Shown here piece after piece: positions 18,328-26,722 of a DNA stretch of 64,000 nt (positions within the stretch are counted from its first letter, which is position 1; every line of letters begins with the position of its first letter). The stretch spans positions 62,001 to 126,000 of the forward strand of contig NZ_NFIN01000005.1 in assembly GCF_002161765.1 (NCBI RefSeq), written 5' to 3'. The translations under genes and the position numbers were made by a program. This DNA is from Bacteroides sp. An322. GTDB taxonomy: Bacteria > Bacteroidota > Bacteroidia > Bacteroidales > Bacteroidaceae. The notes beneath the pieces are model-generated. The model had not been told where the DNA came from. It did not search any database and saw nothing but the letters and a program-made list of their open reading frames with translations.

Positions 18328-18963
18328 ATGAAAAAGTTATTTCTGTTAGCGGTATGTATGTTGTCGATGCTTACGGTGTCGGCACAGATGAGGCCGACGA
18401 TGATGTTCGAAGTGGGCATCGGCATGAGTGGCTGGACGGGAGATGCGGCAAAAGGTTCGAATGCCATTTTTAATCCGCGTGTAGGTGTTACAGCTGATGT
18501 CCCCTTGAACGAATGGTTCTCTTTCCAGCCCGGGCTGAGCTGGGTCTCGAAAGGTGCGAAGATGGATGTGCCTGCTCAAATTACTCAGTTGGTAGATTGT
18601 GATGATATGACTATTAATCAGAACTACTTCCAAGTTCCATTGATGGCAGCATTTCATATGCGTGCTACTGATAATTTTGATCTTGTATTTACTGCTGGTC
18701 CGTACATTGCTGTGGGTGTGAATGGAAAAACCGAAATTAAGATAGATGATGTTACTGCGTCTTGGAAAACATTTAAAGATGCAAAAGTGATGAATTATGA
18801 ATTGGACGGCTTCCGCCGCTTCGATGCCGGCATCGGAGTCGGTGTTGCGCTCGATTTCCCACACTGGATAGTAGGCGTGGATGCCGATTTCGGTTTGTGT
18901 AAGGTTTGTAAGGATGGTCCACGTAACTATGACCTCTTCTTCAGCGCAGGCTTCAAGTTTTGA
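18328..18963 (+). CDS. Outer membrane beta-barrel (PorT-like) protein
   Basis: A 211-residue exported protein with signal peptide MKKLFLLAVCMLSMLTVSAQ. The mature part shows amphipathic strands of alternating hydrophobic residues ending in an aromatic terminal Phe (LFFSAGFKF), the usual C-terminal signal of small outer-membrane barrels; the pattern FSFQPGLSWVSKGAK and YFQVPLMAAF are typical of the PorT/outer_membrane_beta-barrel_2 group. The specific role is unknown. Transcribed alone, with a terminator at 18977-19020. Confidence 0.82.
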   Translation: MKKLFLLAVCMLSMLTVSAQMRPTMMFEVGIGMSGWTGDAAKGSNAIFNPRVGVTADVPLNEWFSFQPGLSWVSKGAKMDVPAQITQLVDCDDMTINQNYFQVPLMAAFHMRATDNFDLVFTAGPYIAVGVNGKTEIKIDDVTASWKTFKDAKVMNYELDGFRRFDAGIGVGVALDFPHWIVGVDADFGLCKVCKDGPRNYDLFFSAGFKF

Positions 18964-18976
18964 TAATTTTATATGG

Positions 18977-19020
18977 AAACGAGGATGAATAATAAGGAAC
19001 AACATCCTCGTTTTTCTTTC
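18977..19020 (+). terminator. Rho-independent terminator
   Basis: AAACGAGGATG (18977-18987) pairs with CATCCTCGTTT (19003-19013) and is followed by a T-rich run. Confidence 0.8.
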
Positions 19021-19048
19021 TGTATGTTGTCGTTCCCAATTAAATTCG

Positions 19049-19056
19049 TATTTTTG
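19049..19056 (+). promoter_or_regulatory. -7 box for the Rpn-type nuclease gene
   Basis: TATTTTTG, 22 bases before the ATG at 19079. Confidence 0.5.
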
Positions 19057-19078
19057 TGAAAATTAAAAACGATAGGAT

Positions 19079-20029
19079 ATGAAGAATAATCTCATTCGTT
19101 TCGATTGGGCGATGAAACGCTTGCTTCGAGATAAGAGTAATTATGTGGTATTAGAAGGTTTTCTCTCCACGCTGTTGGGAGAAGACTTGCGTATAGTCCG
19201 GTTTTTGGAAAGCGAATCGAACCAATCGGATGCAAACGATAAGTTCAATCGTGCCGATATGCTGGTAGAAGATAATCGGGGTAGATTGCTTATCATTGAA
19301 GTACAGAATAATCATGAATTGGATTATTTTCATCGGATGCTCTATGGTGTATCGAAAACTATTTCGGAGTATATCAATTTAGGCGATGATTATGATAAAG
19401 TAAAGAAAATCTATTCTATTAATATCGTTTATTTTGAGTTGGGGCAAGGAAAAGATTATGTTTATCACGGTAAAACCATTTTCCGGGGATTGCATGATAC
19501 CAACGATATTTTACAACTTTCGATTCGTCAACGGGAGATATTTGTCGGGAAAGATGCCGGTGATATTTTTCCTGAATATTACGTGCTTCGAGTGAACGAT
19601 TTTGATAAAGTTGCAAAAACGCCTCTTGATGAGTGGATAAAATTCTTGAAAACGGGAGAAATAGATGGGACTGCAACCGCTAAAGGTTTGCCCGAAGCAA
19701 GAGAACGTCTGCGTGTAGATGCTTTGCCGGATGCGGATAAGCGGGCATACGTCCGTGATATGGAAGCTTTGCGCTATCAACGCAGTGTCATTAAAACAGG
19801 TTGGTATGAAGGGCGTGCTGAAGGTTTAGTAGAAGGACGTGCAGAAGGACGTGCAGAAGGCCTTGCTGAAGGAGAAGCGAAGGGAAGAGCTGAAGCACAA
19901 GCGGAAAGTGCAAAAGAAATGGAACGGAAGATGAAAGATATGGCTAAGAAGATGAAAGATGCAGGCATGTCCACGGAAACCATCGCTCACTTTACGCAAC
20001 TGGCACCGGAGGAAATAGCAGAATTATAA
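19079..20029 (+). CDS. Rpn-family PD-(D/E)XK nuclease
   Basis: A 316-residue protein of the recombination-promoting nuclease/putative transposase family. The start FDWAMKRLLRDKSNYVVLEGFLSTLL and the nuclease core with D60 (RADMLVED) and E74-V-Q76 (LLIIEVQNN) are characteristic. The C-terminal region (about 240-273) is a run of about eight EGRAEGL-type four-residue repeats encoded by a 12-base tandem repeat, followed by a Lys/Met-rich helix and an ELAPEEIAEL-like end. Characterised relatives cut DNA and can act in recombination or phage defence. It is 24 bases upstream of the SNF2 helicase gene, so the two are probably co-expressed. Confidence 0.88.
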   Translation: MKNNLIRFDWAMKRLLRDKSNYVVLEGFLSTLLGEDLRIVRFLESESNQSDANDKFNRADMLVEDNRGRLLIIEVQNNHELDYFHRMLYGVSKTISEYINLGDDYDKVKKIYSINIVYFELGQGKDYVYHGKTIFRGLHDTNDILQLSIRQREIFVGKDAGDIFPEYYVLRVNDFDKVAKTPLDEWIKFLKTGEIDGTATAKGLPEARERLRVDALPDADKRAYVRDMEALRYQRSVIKTGWYEGRAEGLVEGRAEGRAEGLAEGEAKGRAEAQAESAKEMERKMKDMAKKMKDAGMSTETIAHFTQLAPEEIAEL

Positions 20030-20053
20030 ATCAAGGAATAATACCATAAAGAC

Positions 20054-22453
20054 ATGGCAAAGAAAAAAGCAAGCGGAGGGAAGAAAGCTGCTTCTAAAGT
20101 ATCTTATCATTACAAGCCCGATAACTTGACATTGGAGCAATGGCAAATCGCCTTGCGCCGTCAGGCGGCTGAAAAAGAGACGTTTGGCATTAGGGAAATG
20201 AATGCGAAAGAATATCCGGGTTATTACATTGTAAACAATCCGGTGTCACAAAATGTATATCGGGTGGTCTATCGGGGAGCGTTCAGTGCTTGGAACTATT
20301 GCTCGTGTATGGACTTCAAGACAAGCCAGTTAGGTACGTGCAAGCACATCGAGGCGGTAAAGCTTTGGTTAGAGAAACATCATAAAAGGGTTTGCACGGA
20401 TATCCCGGCTTATACTTCGGTTTATTTGTCTTACCGGAGGGGACGGAAAATACGTTTGCGTATCGGTACGGACAATGCTGAAGAATTCCGCAAGTTAGCT
20501 GCCCCTTATTTTACTCCCGAAGGAGTTATGCGTCCCGAAGCCTTAGATTATATAACCGATTTTTTCCGTGATGCCATACGTCTTAACGATACATTCCGCT
20601 GGTATGATGACGCAATGGATTTTATCTTAGAGCAACGCGACAAGCGTAAGCGGGAACAGTTCCTTTCCGAAAGCAATGCGGACATCCTGATTGACTCTTT
20701 GCTTAAAGTCCGTCTGTTCCCTTATCAGAAAGAAGGCGTTCGTTTTGCTTACCGTGCTGGAAAATCTATTATTGCCGATGAAATGGGCTTGGGGAAAACC
20801 ATCCAAGCTATAGGGACGGCTGAATTGATGCGTAAGCAAGGCATCGTGTCAACGGCATTGATTCTTTGTCCTACTTCATTAAAATATCAATGGAAGAAAG
20901 AAATAGAGCGGTTTACCGATACGCAAGCCGTTGTAGTGGAAGGTAATCATCTGAAACGGAAAGAACTTTATAAGGCAGAACCGTTCTATAAAATCGCTTC
21001 CTACAATAGTGTTGCCAACGATATCGCTATCTTGCACGAGCTACAGACCGACTTTCTTATTATGGACGAAGTGCAACGCCTCAAGAATTGGAACACCAAG
21101 ATAGCCAAGGCTGCCCGCCATATCAAAGCCGAATATGCCGTAGTACTTTCCGGAACTCCGTTAGAGAACAAGCTGGAAGAACTTTACTCCGTAGTGCAAT
21201 TTGTCGACCAGTATTGCTTAGGTCCTTATTATAAGTTCATTGCCGATACGGTGATAAAGTCGGATACAGGAAAGGTTATGGGTTATAAAGGATTGAATGC
21301 GGTAGGCGAAAAGCTGCACGACATTCTGATTCGCCGCCGGAAGAAAGACGTAGCTCTTCAGTTGCCCCAGCGGATGGATAAAGTGTTATTCGTCCCCATG
21401 ACCGAACAACAACAAGCTATGCATGATGAACTCCAAAGCAATGTAGCCCAGTTGGTTTATAAGTGGAACCGTCAGCGCTTTTTGAGTGAGAAAGACCGGA
21501 AACGCTTGCTCTTGTCGTTGAGCCAAATGCGTATGGTATGTGATAGCACGTATATCTTAGACCAGAAAAACCGAAACGACACCAAGATAGACGAAACGAT
21601 GAATATCCTGAATCAGGTTTTCGAAAATGGAGACGAGAAGGTGGTGATATTCAGCCAGTGGGAACGCATGACGCGGTTAGTGGCTGCCGAATTGGATAAG
21701 TTAGGCGTACGCTATGAATACCTGCATGGCGGTGTGCCCTCCGAAAAGCGGAAAAACCTGATGGAGAACTTTACCGAACTCCCTGAAAGCCGTGTTTTCA
21801 TCTCTACCGATGCCGGAAGCACAGGACTGAATTTGCAAGTGGCTTCTATTCTTATTAACTTAGATTTGCCGTGGAATCCTGCCGTACTGGAGCAACGAAT
21901 CGCCCGCATCTATCGCATCGGTCAGCAACGGAATATACAAATCATCAATTTGGTGGCTCCTTCTTCCATCGAAGAGCGGATGCTCTCTACGCTCAATTTC
22001 AAGACTTCGCTCTTCGAAGGCATCTTAGACAATGGCGAAGACAGCATCTTCTTAGACGATAGCAAGCTGGATAAGATGATGGAAAGCATTTCGGCTATCG
22101 TGACCGAACCTGAGGATAAAGAAAAGGGAGAGGGAAGAGAAGTGGTACACATTGAGGATAAAGAAGAACCAGCTGAAACCTTTGCACCGGCAGAAGCTTC
22201 GGATGAAGATACAGAGCCCTCCGAAGACACGGAAGCCGCCCGCTTAATCCGCCAAGGCGTATCGTTCTTTAGCGGACTGGTTCAGACGCTCCGCTCGCCC
22301 GAAGGCATCCGCAGCTTGGCGGACAGCTTGATAGAAGAAGATAAGGAAACCGGAAAAGCGACGTTGCGGATTCCTGTCCCCGACAAAGAAAGCGTAATCG
22401 GTTTCCTGAGTCTGGCAGGAAAACTCTTGTCAGGATTTGAAGAGAAAAAATAG
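20054..22453 (+). CDS. SWIM zinc-finger SNF2-family helicase
   Basis: A 799-residue ATP-dependent DNA translocase. Order of parts: Lys-rich N-terminus, SWIM zinc finger with C83, C85, C96 and H98, linker, SNF2 N-lobe with Walker A DEMGLGKT (K248) and Walker B MDEVQ (338-341; Gln replaces the usual His), then the helicase C-lobe with VVIFSQWERMTR, STDAGSTGLNLQ and QRIARIYRIGQ, and an acidic low-complexity tail. The overall design matches bacterial SNF2 proteins of unknown physiological role. It forms a two-gene unit with the Rpn-type nuclease. Confidence 0.92.
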   Translation: MAKKKASGGKKAASKVSYHYKPDNLTLEQWQIALRRQAAEKETFGIREMNAKEYPGYYIVNNPVSQNVYRVVYRGAFSAWNYCSCMDFKTSQLGTCKHIEAVKLWLEKHHKRVCTDIPAYTSVYLSYRRGRKIRLRIGTDNAEEFRKLAAPYFTPEGVMRPEALDYITDFFRDAIRLNDTFRWYDDAMDFILEQRDKRKREQFLSESNADILIDSLLKVRLFPYQKEGVRFAYRAGKSIIADEMGLGKTIQAIGTAELMRKQGIVSTALILCPTSLKYQWKKEIERFTDTQAVVVEGNHLKRKELYKAEPFYKIASYNSVANDIAILHELQTDFLIMDEVQRLKNWNTKIAKAARHIKAEYAVVLSGTPLENKLEELYSVVQFVDQYCLGPYYKFIADTVIKSDTGKVMGYKGLNAVGEKLHDILIRRRKKDVALQLPQRMDKVLFVPMTEQQQAMHDELQSNVAQLVYKWNRQRFLSEKDRKRLLLSLSQMRMVCDSTYILDQKNRNDTKIDETMNILNQVFENGDEKVVIFSQWERMTRLVAAELDKLGVRYEYLHGGVPSEKRKNLMENFTELPESRVFISTDAGSTGLNLQVASILINLDLPWNPAVLEQRIARIYRIGQQRNIQIINLVAPSSIEERMLSTLNFKTSLFEGILDNGEDSIFLDDSKLDKMMESISAIVTEPEDKEKGEGREVVHIEDKEEPAETFAPAEASDEDTEPSEDTEAARLIRQGVSFFSGLVQTLRSPEGIRSLADSLIEEDKETGKATLRIPVPDKESVIGFLSLAGKLLSGFEEKK

Positions 22454-22468
22454 TAACGTATGGAATTG

Positions 22469-22493
22469 TAGAGGCAAGGGTTGCCTGCCTCTA
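22469..22493. terminator. Possible bidirectional terminator
   Basis: TAGAGGCA (22469-22476) pairs with TGCCTCTA (22486-22493) between converging genes. No strong U tract. Confidence 0.45.
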
Positions 22494-22508
22494 TCAACTA
22501 ATTGAGTG

Positions 22509-23288
22509 TTAAAAATCGAAGAACGGTTCGGGTTTCTTGAAATCTTTTTTGCTGATAGGCAAGTAATGGAGCTCGTCGTCTCCCGTTTCTACTACGATGC
22601 AGAGCGAATCGTTCCATTCCTGCAAGTTGGCGAGTCCGGAGATGTCGCACGACAAAGTGCCGCCTTCATAGCGGTATTTTTCCCAGCCTTCCGGAACACG
22701 TGGGCGATAGCAAAGCTCCAGACGCAGCGTGTCCGGGCTTTGGCGGGCAGGGTCGTACACCAAGTCTATGGGAACGGACGCATATTCGTAATGCGTGTAA
22801 GAGTCGTGGGTAATCGTTGCGAGCGTGTAGAAGTCGAAGTAACCGTCTCCCGCTCCGTAAGAATCTGATAAATCAAAGTTCTTGTCTACGCTGCAACTGT
22901 CCGGATGCGTGATGCCCCGTTTGTCCGCTTCCGCTTTACTGATGGGGTGGATGATTCTATTGGCTGTTTCGATTTCCACACTTGCGTTGTCAATGATAGT
23001 GAAACCGGGGGTGCGGTCGCTAAAGAACCGGTTTTCTTCTTTGAACGAAAGACCGTAGTAAGCCCGTTCGTATTTGTCCAGTCCTTTGCCGTAGCAGATA
23101 GCGACTTCGTTTCCTCCGTACGAGAAAAGGTAATAGCCGTCTTCGTCATTGCCCACGATGGTACCTTTGGTCATAAATCCGAGATATCCTCCGTTGTCGA
23201 TGGTCAGGTCGTGGCAGGATGCCAGTCCGAAAGCACAAACGCAAAGTGTCCATACATAGATGCTGAAAGAAAATCTGTTTGTTTTCAT
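22509..23288 (-). CDS. Lipoprotein, NigD-like
   Basis: A 259-residue lipoprotein: hydrophobic leader ending GLASC with lipidated Cys25, then HDLTIDNGG. The part GTIVGNDEDGYYLFSYGGNEV resembles the N-terminal OB-like domain of NigD proteins and the C-terminal DTLRLELCYRPRVPEGWEKYRYEGGTLSC segment resembles their second domain; the match is by pattern only. The start at 23288 was chosen for the signal peptide; the frame is open to 23318. A -7 box lies at 23316-23323. Function unknown. Confidence 0.65.
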   Translation of the reverse strand: MKTNRFSFSIYVWTLCVCAFGLASCHDLTIDNGGYLGFMTKGTIVGNDEDGYYLFSYGGNEVAICYGKGLDKYERAYYGLSFKEENRFFSDRTPGFTIIDNASVEIETANRIIHPISKAEADKRGITHPDSCSVDKNFDLSDSYGAGDGYFDFYTLATITHDSYTHYEYASVPIDLVYDPARQSPDTLRLELCYRPRVPEGWEKYRYEGGTLSCDISGLANLQEWNDSLCIVVETGDDELHYLPISKKDFKKPEPFFDF

Positions 23289-23315
23289 CTTTAGTTGGAT
23301 TTGAAATTGTACCCG

Positions 23316-23323
23316 CAAATATA
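23316..23323 (-). promoter_or_regulatory. -7 box for the NigD-like gene
   Basis: TATATTTG on the minus strand, 27 bases before the ATG at 23288. Confidence 0.5.
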
Positions 23324-23364
23324 GGCAAAAAGATAAGATGCAACGTTTTATTTAAGAGAAAAAT

Positions 23365-23580
23365 ATGCTGCGAAGGCTTCGTCGTCTGCCATTCCCTTGC
23401 CCGCGTATGCTGTGAAGCTTTTGGCATCGCCATTTCTTTGTCCGCGTATGCTGCGAAGCTTTCGGCAACTGCCATTTCTTTGTCCGTGCATGTTGCGAAG
23501 GTTTCGGCATCGCCATTTCTTTGTCCGCATTTGTCGCGAAGCTTTCGGCAGCTGCCATTTCTTTGCCCGCATTTGTCGTG
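23365..23580. repeat. Tandem array, alternating 41/42-bp units
   Basis: About five units, with GCCATT at 23388, 23429, 23471, 23512 and 23554, so spacings run 41, 42, 41, 42. Each unit reads GCCATTTCTTTGTCCGCNTNTG, then NGCGAAGCTTTCGGC. The junctions alternate between GGCATCGCC and GGCARCTGCC, both dyads. It fills the gap between the NigD-like gene and the membrane-tethered regulator. Minus-strand frames through it give repetitive basic peptides that I do not accept as genes. Confidence 0.88.
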
Positions 23581-23604
23581 GAGAAGGAATTTTTCGTATT
23601 TTTG
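23572..23604 (+). promoter_or_regulatory. Promoter of the membrane-tethered regulator
   Basis: TTTG (23572-23575), 21 bases, then TATTTTTG (23597-23604), 31 bases before the ATG at 23635. The -33 box is part of the last unit of the 41/42-bp array. Confidence 0.7.
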
Positions 23605-23634
23605 CCGCATGAAAATCGAATCGGGAGGAGCAAT

Positions 23635-24528
23635 ATGAACAGTAGAATCTTGTCTATAGGAGTCTTTATGGTGTTGATGCTCTCGTCGCTGTTGGCGGGG
23701 CGGCAGGGGTATTTCGGCGCGAAGGAAGCGATAACCGCCGACTTGAACCAGGCTTTGATGCGGACGTTGGAGGAGCGGCAAGACAATATCGTGGCGCAGG
23801 ATTCCATTCGGGCTTATGAACAACTTAGGGAGGCTTCGGACGGTCCGGTATGGCTTGCCATCGCCGATAGAAGGCTGTGCCGTCACCTGAAGGACGAGCG
23901 GCTGAGGGGGAAAACTTTCCTCTCGTTTGAGGTAATCGACGCGGCGCATCCGAAGAAGGCGCAACCGGCTGATGCGCTCTGCAGCGACACGCTAATCATC
24001 AACAACCGGGCTACGGGCACGACCCTTGCCGTGAAAAGTTACGCGCGCCTTTCCGCAATCGGCGTATTCCGCATGTCCGACCAACGCTTGTCGTTCCTCT
24101 TGGCTTTTGCCGCATTCCTTTGGGCGATAGGTTTCCGGTTTGTTGCCCGCAGGAGGCAAACGGCGGAAGAAGAGCCGCAACGTTACGGTGGGCTTTCCTA
24201 TTCGGCGGAAGAACGTTGTTTCTACGATGCACGCCGTGCTCCGGTACACCTCACTCCGATGCAGCACCGGTTCTTGCTGATGCTGTGGCAAGCCCCGTCT
24301 CATTCGGTGTCGAAAGAAGAACTGTGCGCCGCCTTGTGGCCTAAGAAAGAAGATGCCAACGACACGCTTTATACATTGGTGCGGCGGTTGAAACTGATTC
24401 TTGAGACGTGCAGCGAATTGCAGATTGTAGCGCATCGGGGGAGAAATTATTCGCTGGAAATCAAGGCGGAAGCCGATTGTCAGGATAATGTCAGGAAGAT
24501 GTCAGCTGCATTTTTAACGGAAAGATAG
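23635..24528 (+). CDS. Membrane-tethered winged-helix regulator
   Basis: A 297-residue one-component regulator. A first TM (about residues 5-24, ILSIGVFMVLMLSSLLAG) is followed by a periplasmic part of about 135 residues, a second TM (about 163-182, LSFLLAFAAFLWAIGFRFVA), and then a cytosolic OmpR/PhoB-type winged helix (about 200-282; LTPMQHRFLLMLWQAP, VSKEELCAALWPKKEDANDTLYTLVRRLKLIL). This is ToxR-like logic with the DNA-binding domain at the C-terminus. The start at 23635 follows GGGAGGAG; the frame is open upstream into the tandem array. The barrel gene 45 bases downstream is the likely target or partner. Confidence 0.85.
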   Translation: MNSRILSIGVFMVLMLSSLLAGRQGYFGAKEAITADLNQALMRTLEERQDNIVAQDSIRAYEQLREASDGPVWLAIADRRLCRHLKDERLRGKTFLSFEVIDAAHPKKAQPADALCSDTLIINNRATGTTLAVKSYARLSAIGVFRMSDQRLSFLLAFAAFLWAIGFRFVARRRQTAEEEPQRYGGLSYSAEERCFYDARRAPVHLTPMQHRFLLMLWQAPSHSVSKEELCAALWPKKEDANDTLYTLVRRLKLILETCSELQIVAHRGRNYSLEIKAEADCQDNVRKMSAAFLTER

Positions 24529-24537
24529 TCCCTGCCG

Positions 24538-24545
24538 TATCTTTG
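24538..24545 (+). promoter_or_regulatory. -7 box for the TonB-type barrel gene
   Basis: TATCTTTG begins 9 bases after the regulator stop and 28 bases before the ATG at 24574. The barrel may therefore have its own start besides read-through. Confidence 0.5.
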
Positions 24546-24573
24546 CGCCCGAACTTAAAAAACGAAGAGCGCA

Positions 24574-26622
24574 ATGAAACGTATCGGCATCCTTATTCTC
24601 TTATCAACATTCGCCGTCACCTTGTCGGCACAAAGCGAGACCCAAACCGTCGAACTTCAAGAAGTGGAGGTGAAAGCGGCTAAAGTGATTCATAAGCCCG
24701 ACGGGCAAACCATTTACCCTACTGAAGTGCAGAAGAAGGCATCGCATTCGGGGTATAGCATCCTGCAAAAACTCTCTTTGCCTAACATCCGTGTGGATGA
24801 GGCTTCGCATAGCTTGTCGGCTATCGATGGACGGGGAAGCATCCAGTTGCGTATTGACGGCATAATTGTAGGGCGGGAAGAAATGCTGTCGCTCGCTCCC
24901 GAACGCATCAGCCGGATAGACTTTATCGACAATCCTGGGGTGAGGTACGGCGAAGGCATCGCATACGTCATCAATATCCTGACCCGCCGGAACGATAGCG
25001 GATATACGGTCGGCGTTGACCTCATGCAGGCACTTACCGCCAAATCGGGCAATGATTTAATCTACGGGAAATGGAACGCAGGGAAAAGCGAGCTTTCCTT
25101 GAGTTATAATTTCGGATACAAGGACTTCGAGGGAAACCGGATGAACGAAACGGCACATTACTTGCTCGCCGACGGTTCCACCCGTACCATCGAACGTAAC
25201 GACATTGCTTCGCGCAGCCGGAGCTTGAACAACGATTTGCAATTGAAATACAATCTTGCCGATTCCGCCAACTATGTGTTTCAGGCTTCGCTGAAGGCTG
25301 ATTTCTCACACATCCCCCATAATTATAACCGCAAACAGATTGTGGACGGAGGCGAACGCTATCTTGCCACCCAATCTAATCGCAACCTTAGTTCCAGCCC
25401 CGTCTTAGACCTTTATTTCTTCAAGCAATTCAGTCCACGCCAATCGTTGACCCTTAATGCCGTAGGGACTTATATCTCCACTTCGCTTCGGAGTAGTTAC
25501 GATGAAGGCGAGCCGTATGCGTATGAGGTGGACGGGAAAACGTATTCCCTGATGAGCGAAGCCGTTTACGAGAACCGCCTCAAGCCCTTTACCCTTACAG
25601 CCGGAATAAACTATATGCAGAAATATACGAAGAACCGATACACGGGCGATGTGAACTCTGTCAATCCGATGCATAACCGCAATGTGTACGCTTTTACCGA
25701 GATAAAAGGGGCGGTTGGTCCGGTGCGCTATACGGCGGGATTGGGAGGAAGTTATTTGGATTACCGCCAGCAGGAGCACGATTATCGGTACTGGCTGTTC
25801 CGCCCGAAGGCTTCTGTTGCCTACAATCCCGCGCAAGCCGTCCAATTGAAATACGATTTCCAAATAAGCGAGCACGTTTCGCAAGTAGCAATGATTAGTA
25901 ACACGACAATTCGGAACAACAGTATGGAATGGACGCTGGGCAATCCCGATATCCGCCCCAACCGGGAGCAAGAGCATACCTTTCAGGTCTCGTACACCCA
26001 TCCCCGCTTCCAGTCTTTCCTTCAAGCCTACGGGAAGCTTTGCGCTCAGCCGAATATGGCGACCTATATCCGGACGGCTGATGATAAGTTTGTCTATACC
26101 CAGCTTAATCAGAAAGAAATCGATGTGCTCAACCTGATGCTTTACGCCAACGCTTGGATTATCCCCGACAAACTTTCGGTAGCGGCGTCCGGCACGCTTT
26201 TCCGTTGCTTCAATTTCGGCGAGGACTACACGCATTGCAAGACTTTCTATTCGGGCACCGCTAATGTGCAGGCTTACTTAGGTAAGTTCACCCTTTCGGC
26301 ATTCATTGATAGCGGTTTCCGTTTTCTTGAGGGCGAGACTGAAGGATTCAACGGGTCGTTCACTTACCTGAATGCGGCTTACCGGTACAAGAACTTGAAT
26401 GTGTCGCTCACATGGCAACAACCGCTGAATCCGCATTACAAGCAATTCCAGTCGGAGGTATACAACCGCTATGTGCGGAAGACTACTACGCTTCATTGCC
26501 GTGACTTCGGCAATTTTGTAAGCCTGAACATCGCATGGAAATTCTCGCAAGGGCGTGCCTATAAAGACATCCGTAGGAATATTAACCAAAAGGCGGATAA
26601 GGATACCGGGATTTTACGGTGA
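24574..26622 (+). CDS. TonB-dependent-receptor-like outer membrane protein
   Basis: A 682-residue exported protein: signal peptide (MKRIGILILLSTFAVTLSAQ), a plug-like domain (about 25-135: VELQEVEVKAAKVIHKPDGQTIYPTE, ISRIDFIDNPGVRYGEG), then a beta-barrel of outer-membrane strand pattern (OMP_b-brl_3 type) to the C-terminus. It lacks the carboxypeptidase-like N-terminal domain of SusC and no SusD partner is nearby. The ligand is unknown. Regulation by the membrane-tethered winged-helix protein directly upstream is inferred from the arrangement. Confidence 0.85.
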   Translation: MKRIGILILLSTFAVTLSAQSETQTVELQEVEVKAAKVIHKPDGQTIYPTEVQKKASHSGYSILQKLSLPNIRVDEASHSLSAIDGRGSIQLRIDGIIVGREEMLSLAPERISRIDFIDNPGVRYGEGIAYVINILTRRNDSGYTVGVDLMQALTAKSGNDLIYGKWNAGKSELSLSYNFGYKDFEGNRMNETAHYLLADGSTRTIERNDIASRSRSLNNDLQLKYNLADSANYVFQASLKADFSHIPHNYNRKQIVDGGERYLATQSNRNLSSSPVLDLYFFKQFSPRQSLTLNAVGTYISTSLRSSYDEGEPYAYEVDGKTYSLMSEAVYENRLKPFTLTAGINYMQKYTKNRYTGDVNSVNPMHNRNVYAFTEIKGAVGPVRYTAGLGGSYLDYRQQEHDYRYWLFRPKASVAYNPAQAVQLKYDFQISEHVSQVAMISNTTIRNNSMEWTLGNPDIRPNREQEHTFQVSYTHPRFQSFLQAYGKLCAQPNMATYIRTADDKFVYTQLNQKEIDVLNLMLYANAWIIPDKLSVAASGTLFRCFNFGEDYTHCKTFYSGTANVQAYLGKFTLSAFIDSGFRFLEGETEGFNGSFTYLNAAYRYKNLNVSLTWQQPLNPHYKQFQSEVYNRYVRKTTTLHCRDFGNFVSLNIAWKFSQGRAYKDIRRNINQKADKDTGILR

Positions 26623-26626
26623 TAAT

Positions 26627-26713
26627 TTGAACGCAGAGGCGCAAAGGTACAGAGAAACATATTCTTTTGATTAAGAAAATAAAAACTCTGTGCCTCCGCG
26701 CCTCTGTGTTCAA
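26627..26713. repeat. Quasi-repeat hairpin, convergent junction
   Basis: Left arm 26627-26654 (TTGAACGCAGAGGCGCAAAG and on) and right arm 26686-26713 are complementary over 28 bases with a few mismatches; loop 31 bases. It begins 4 bases after the barrel gene stop and ends 9 bases short of the AICAR transformylase stop. Confidence 0.87.
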
Positions 26714-26722
26714 TCCAATAGA

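Noticed and set aside
23348-23807. Minus-strand frames with repeated Lys/Trp-rich peptides over the 41/42-bp array
   Set aside because: The unit length alternates, so the peptide repeat is broken in frame. The region holds the promoter of the plus-strand regulator.
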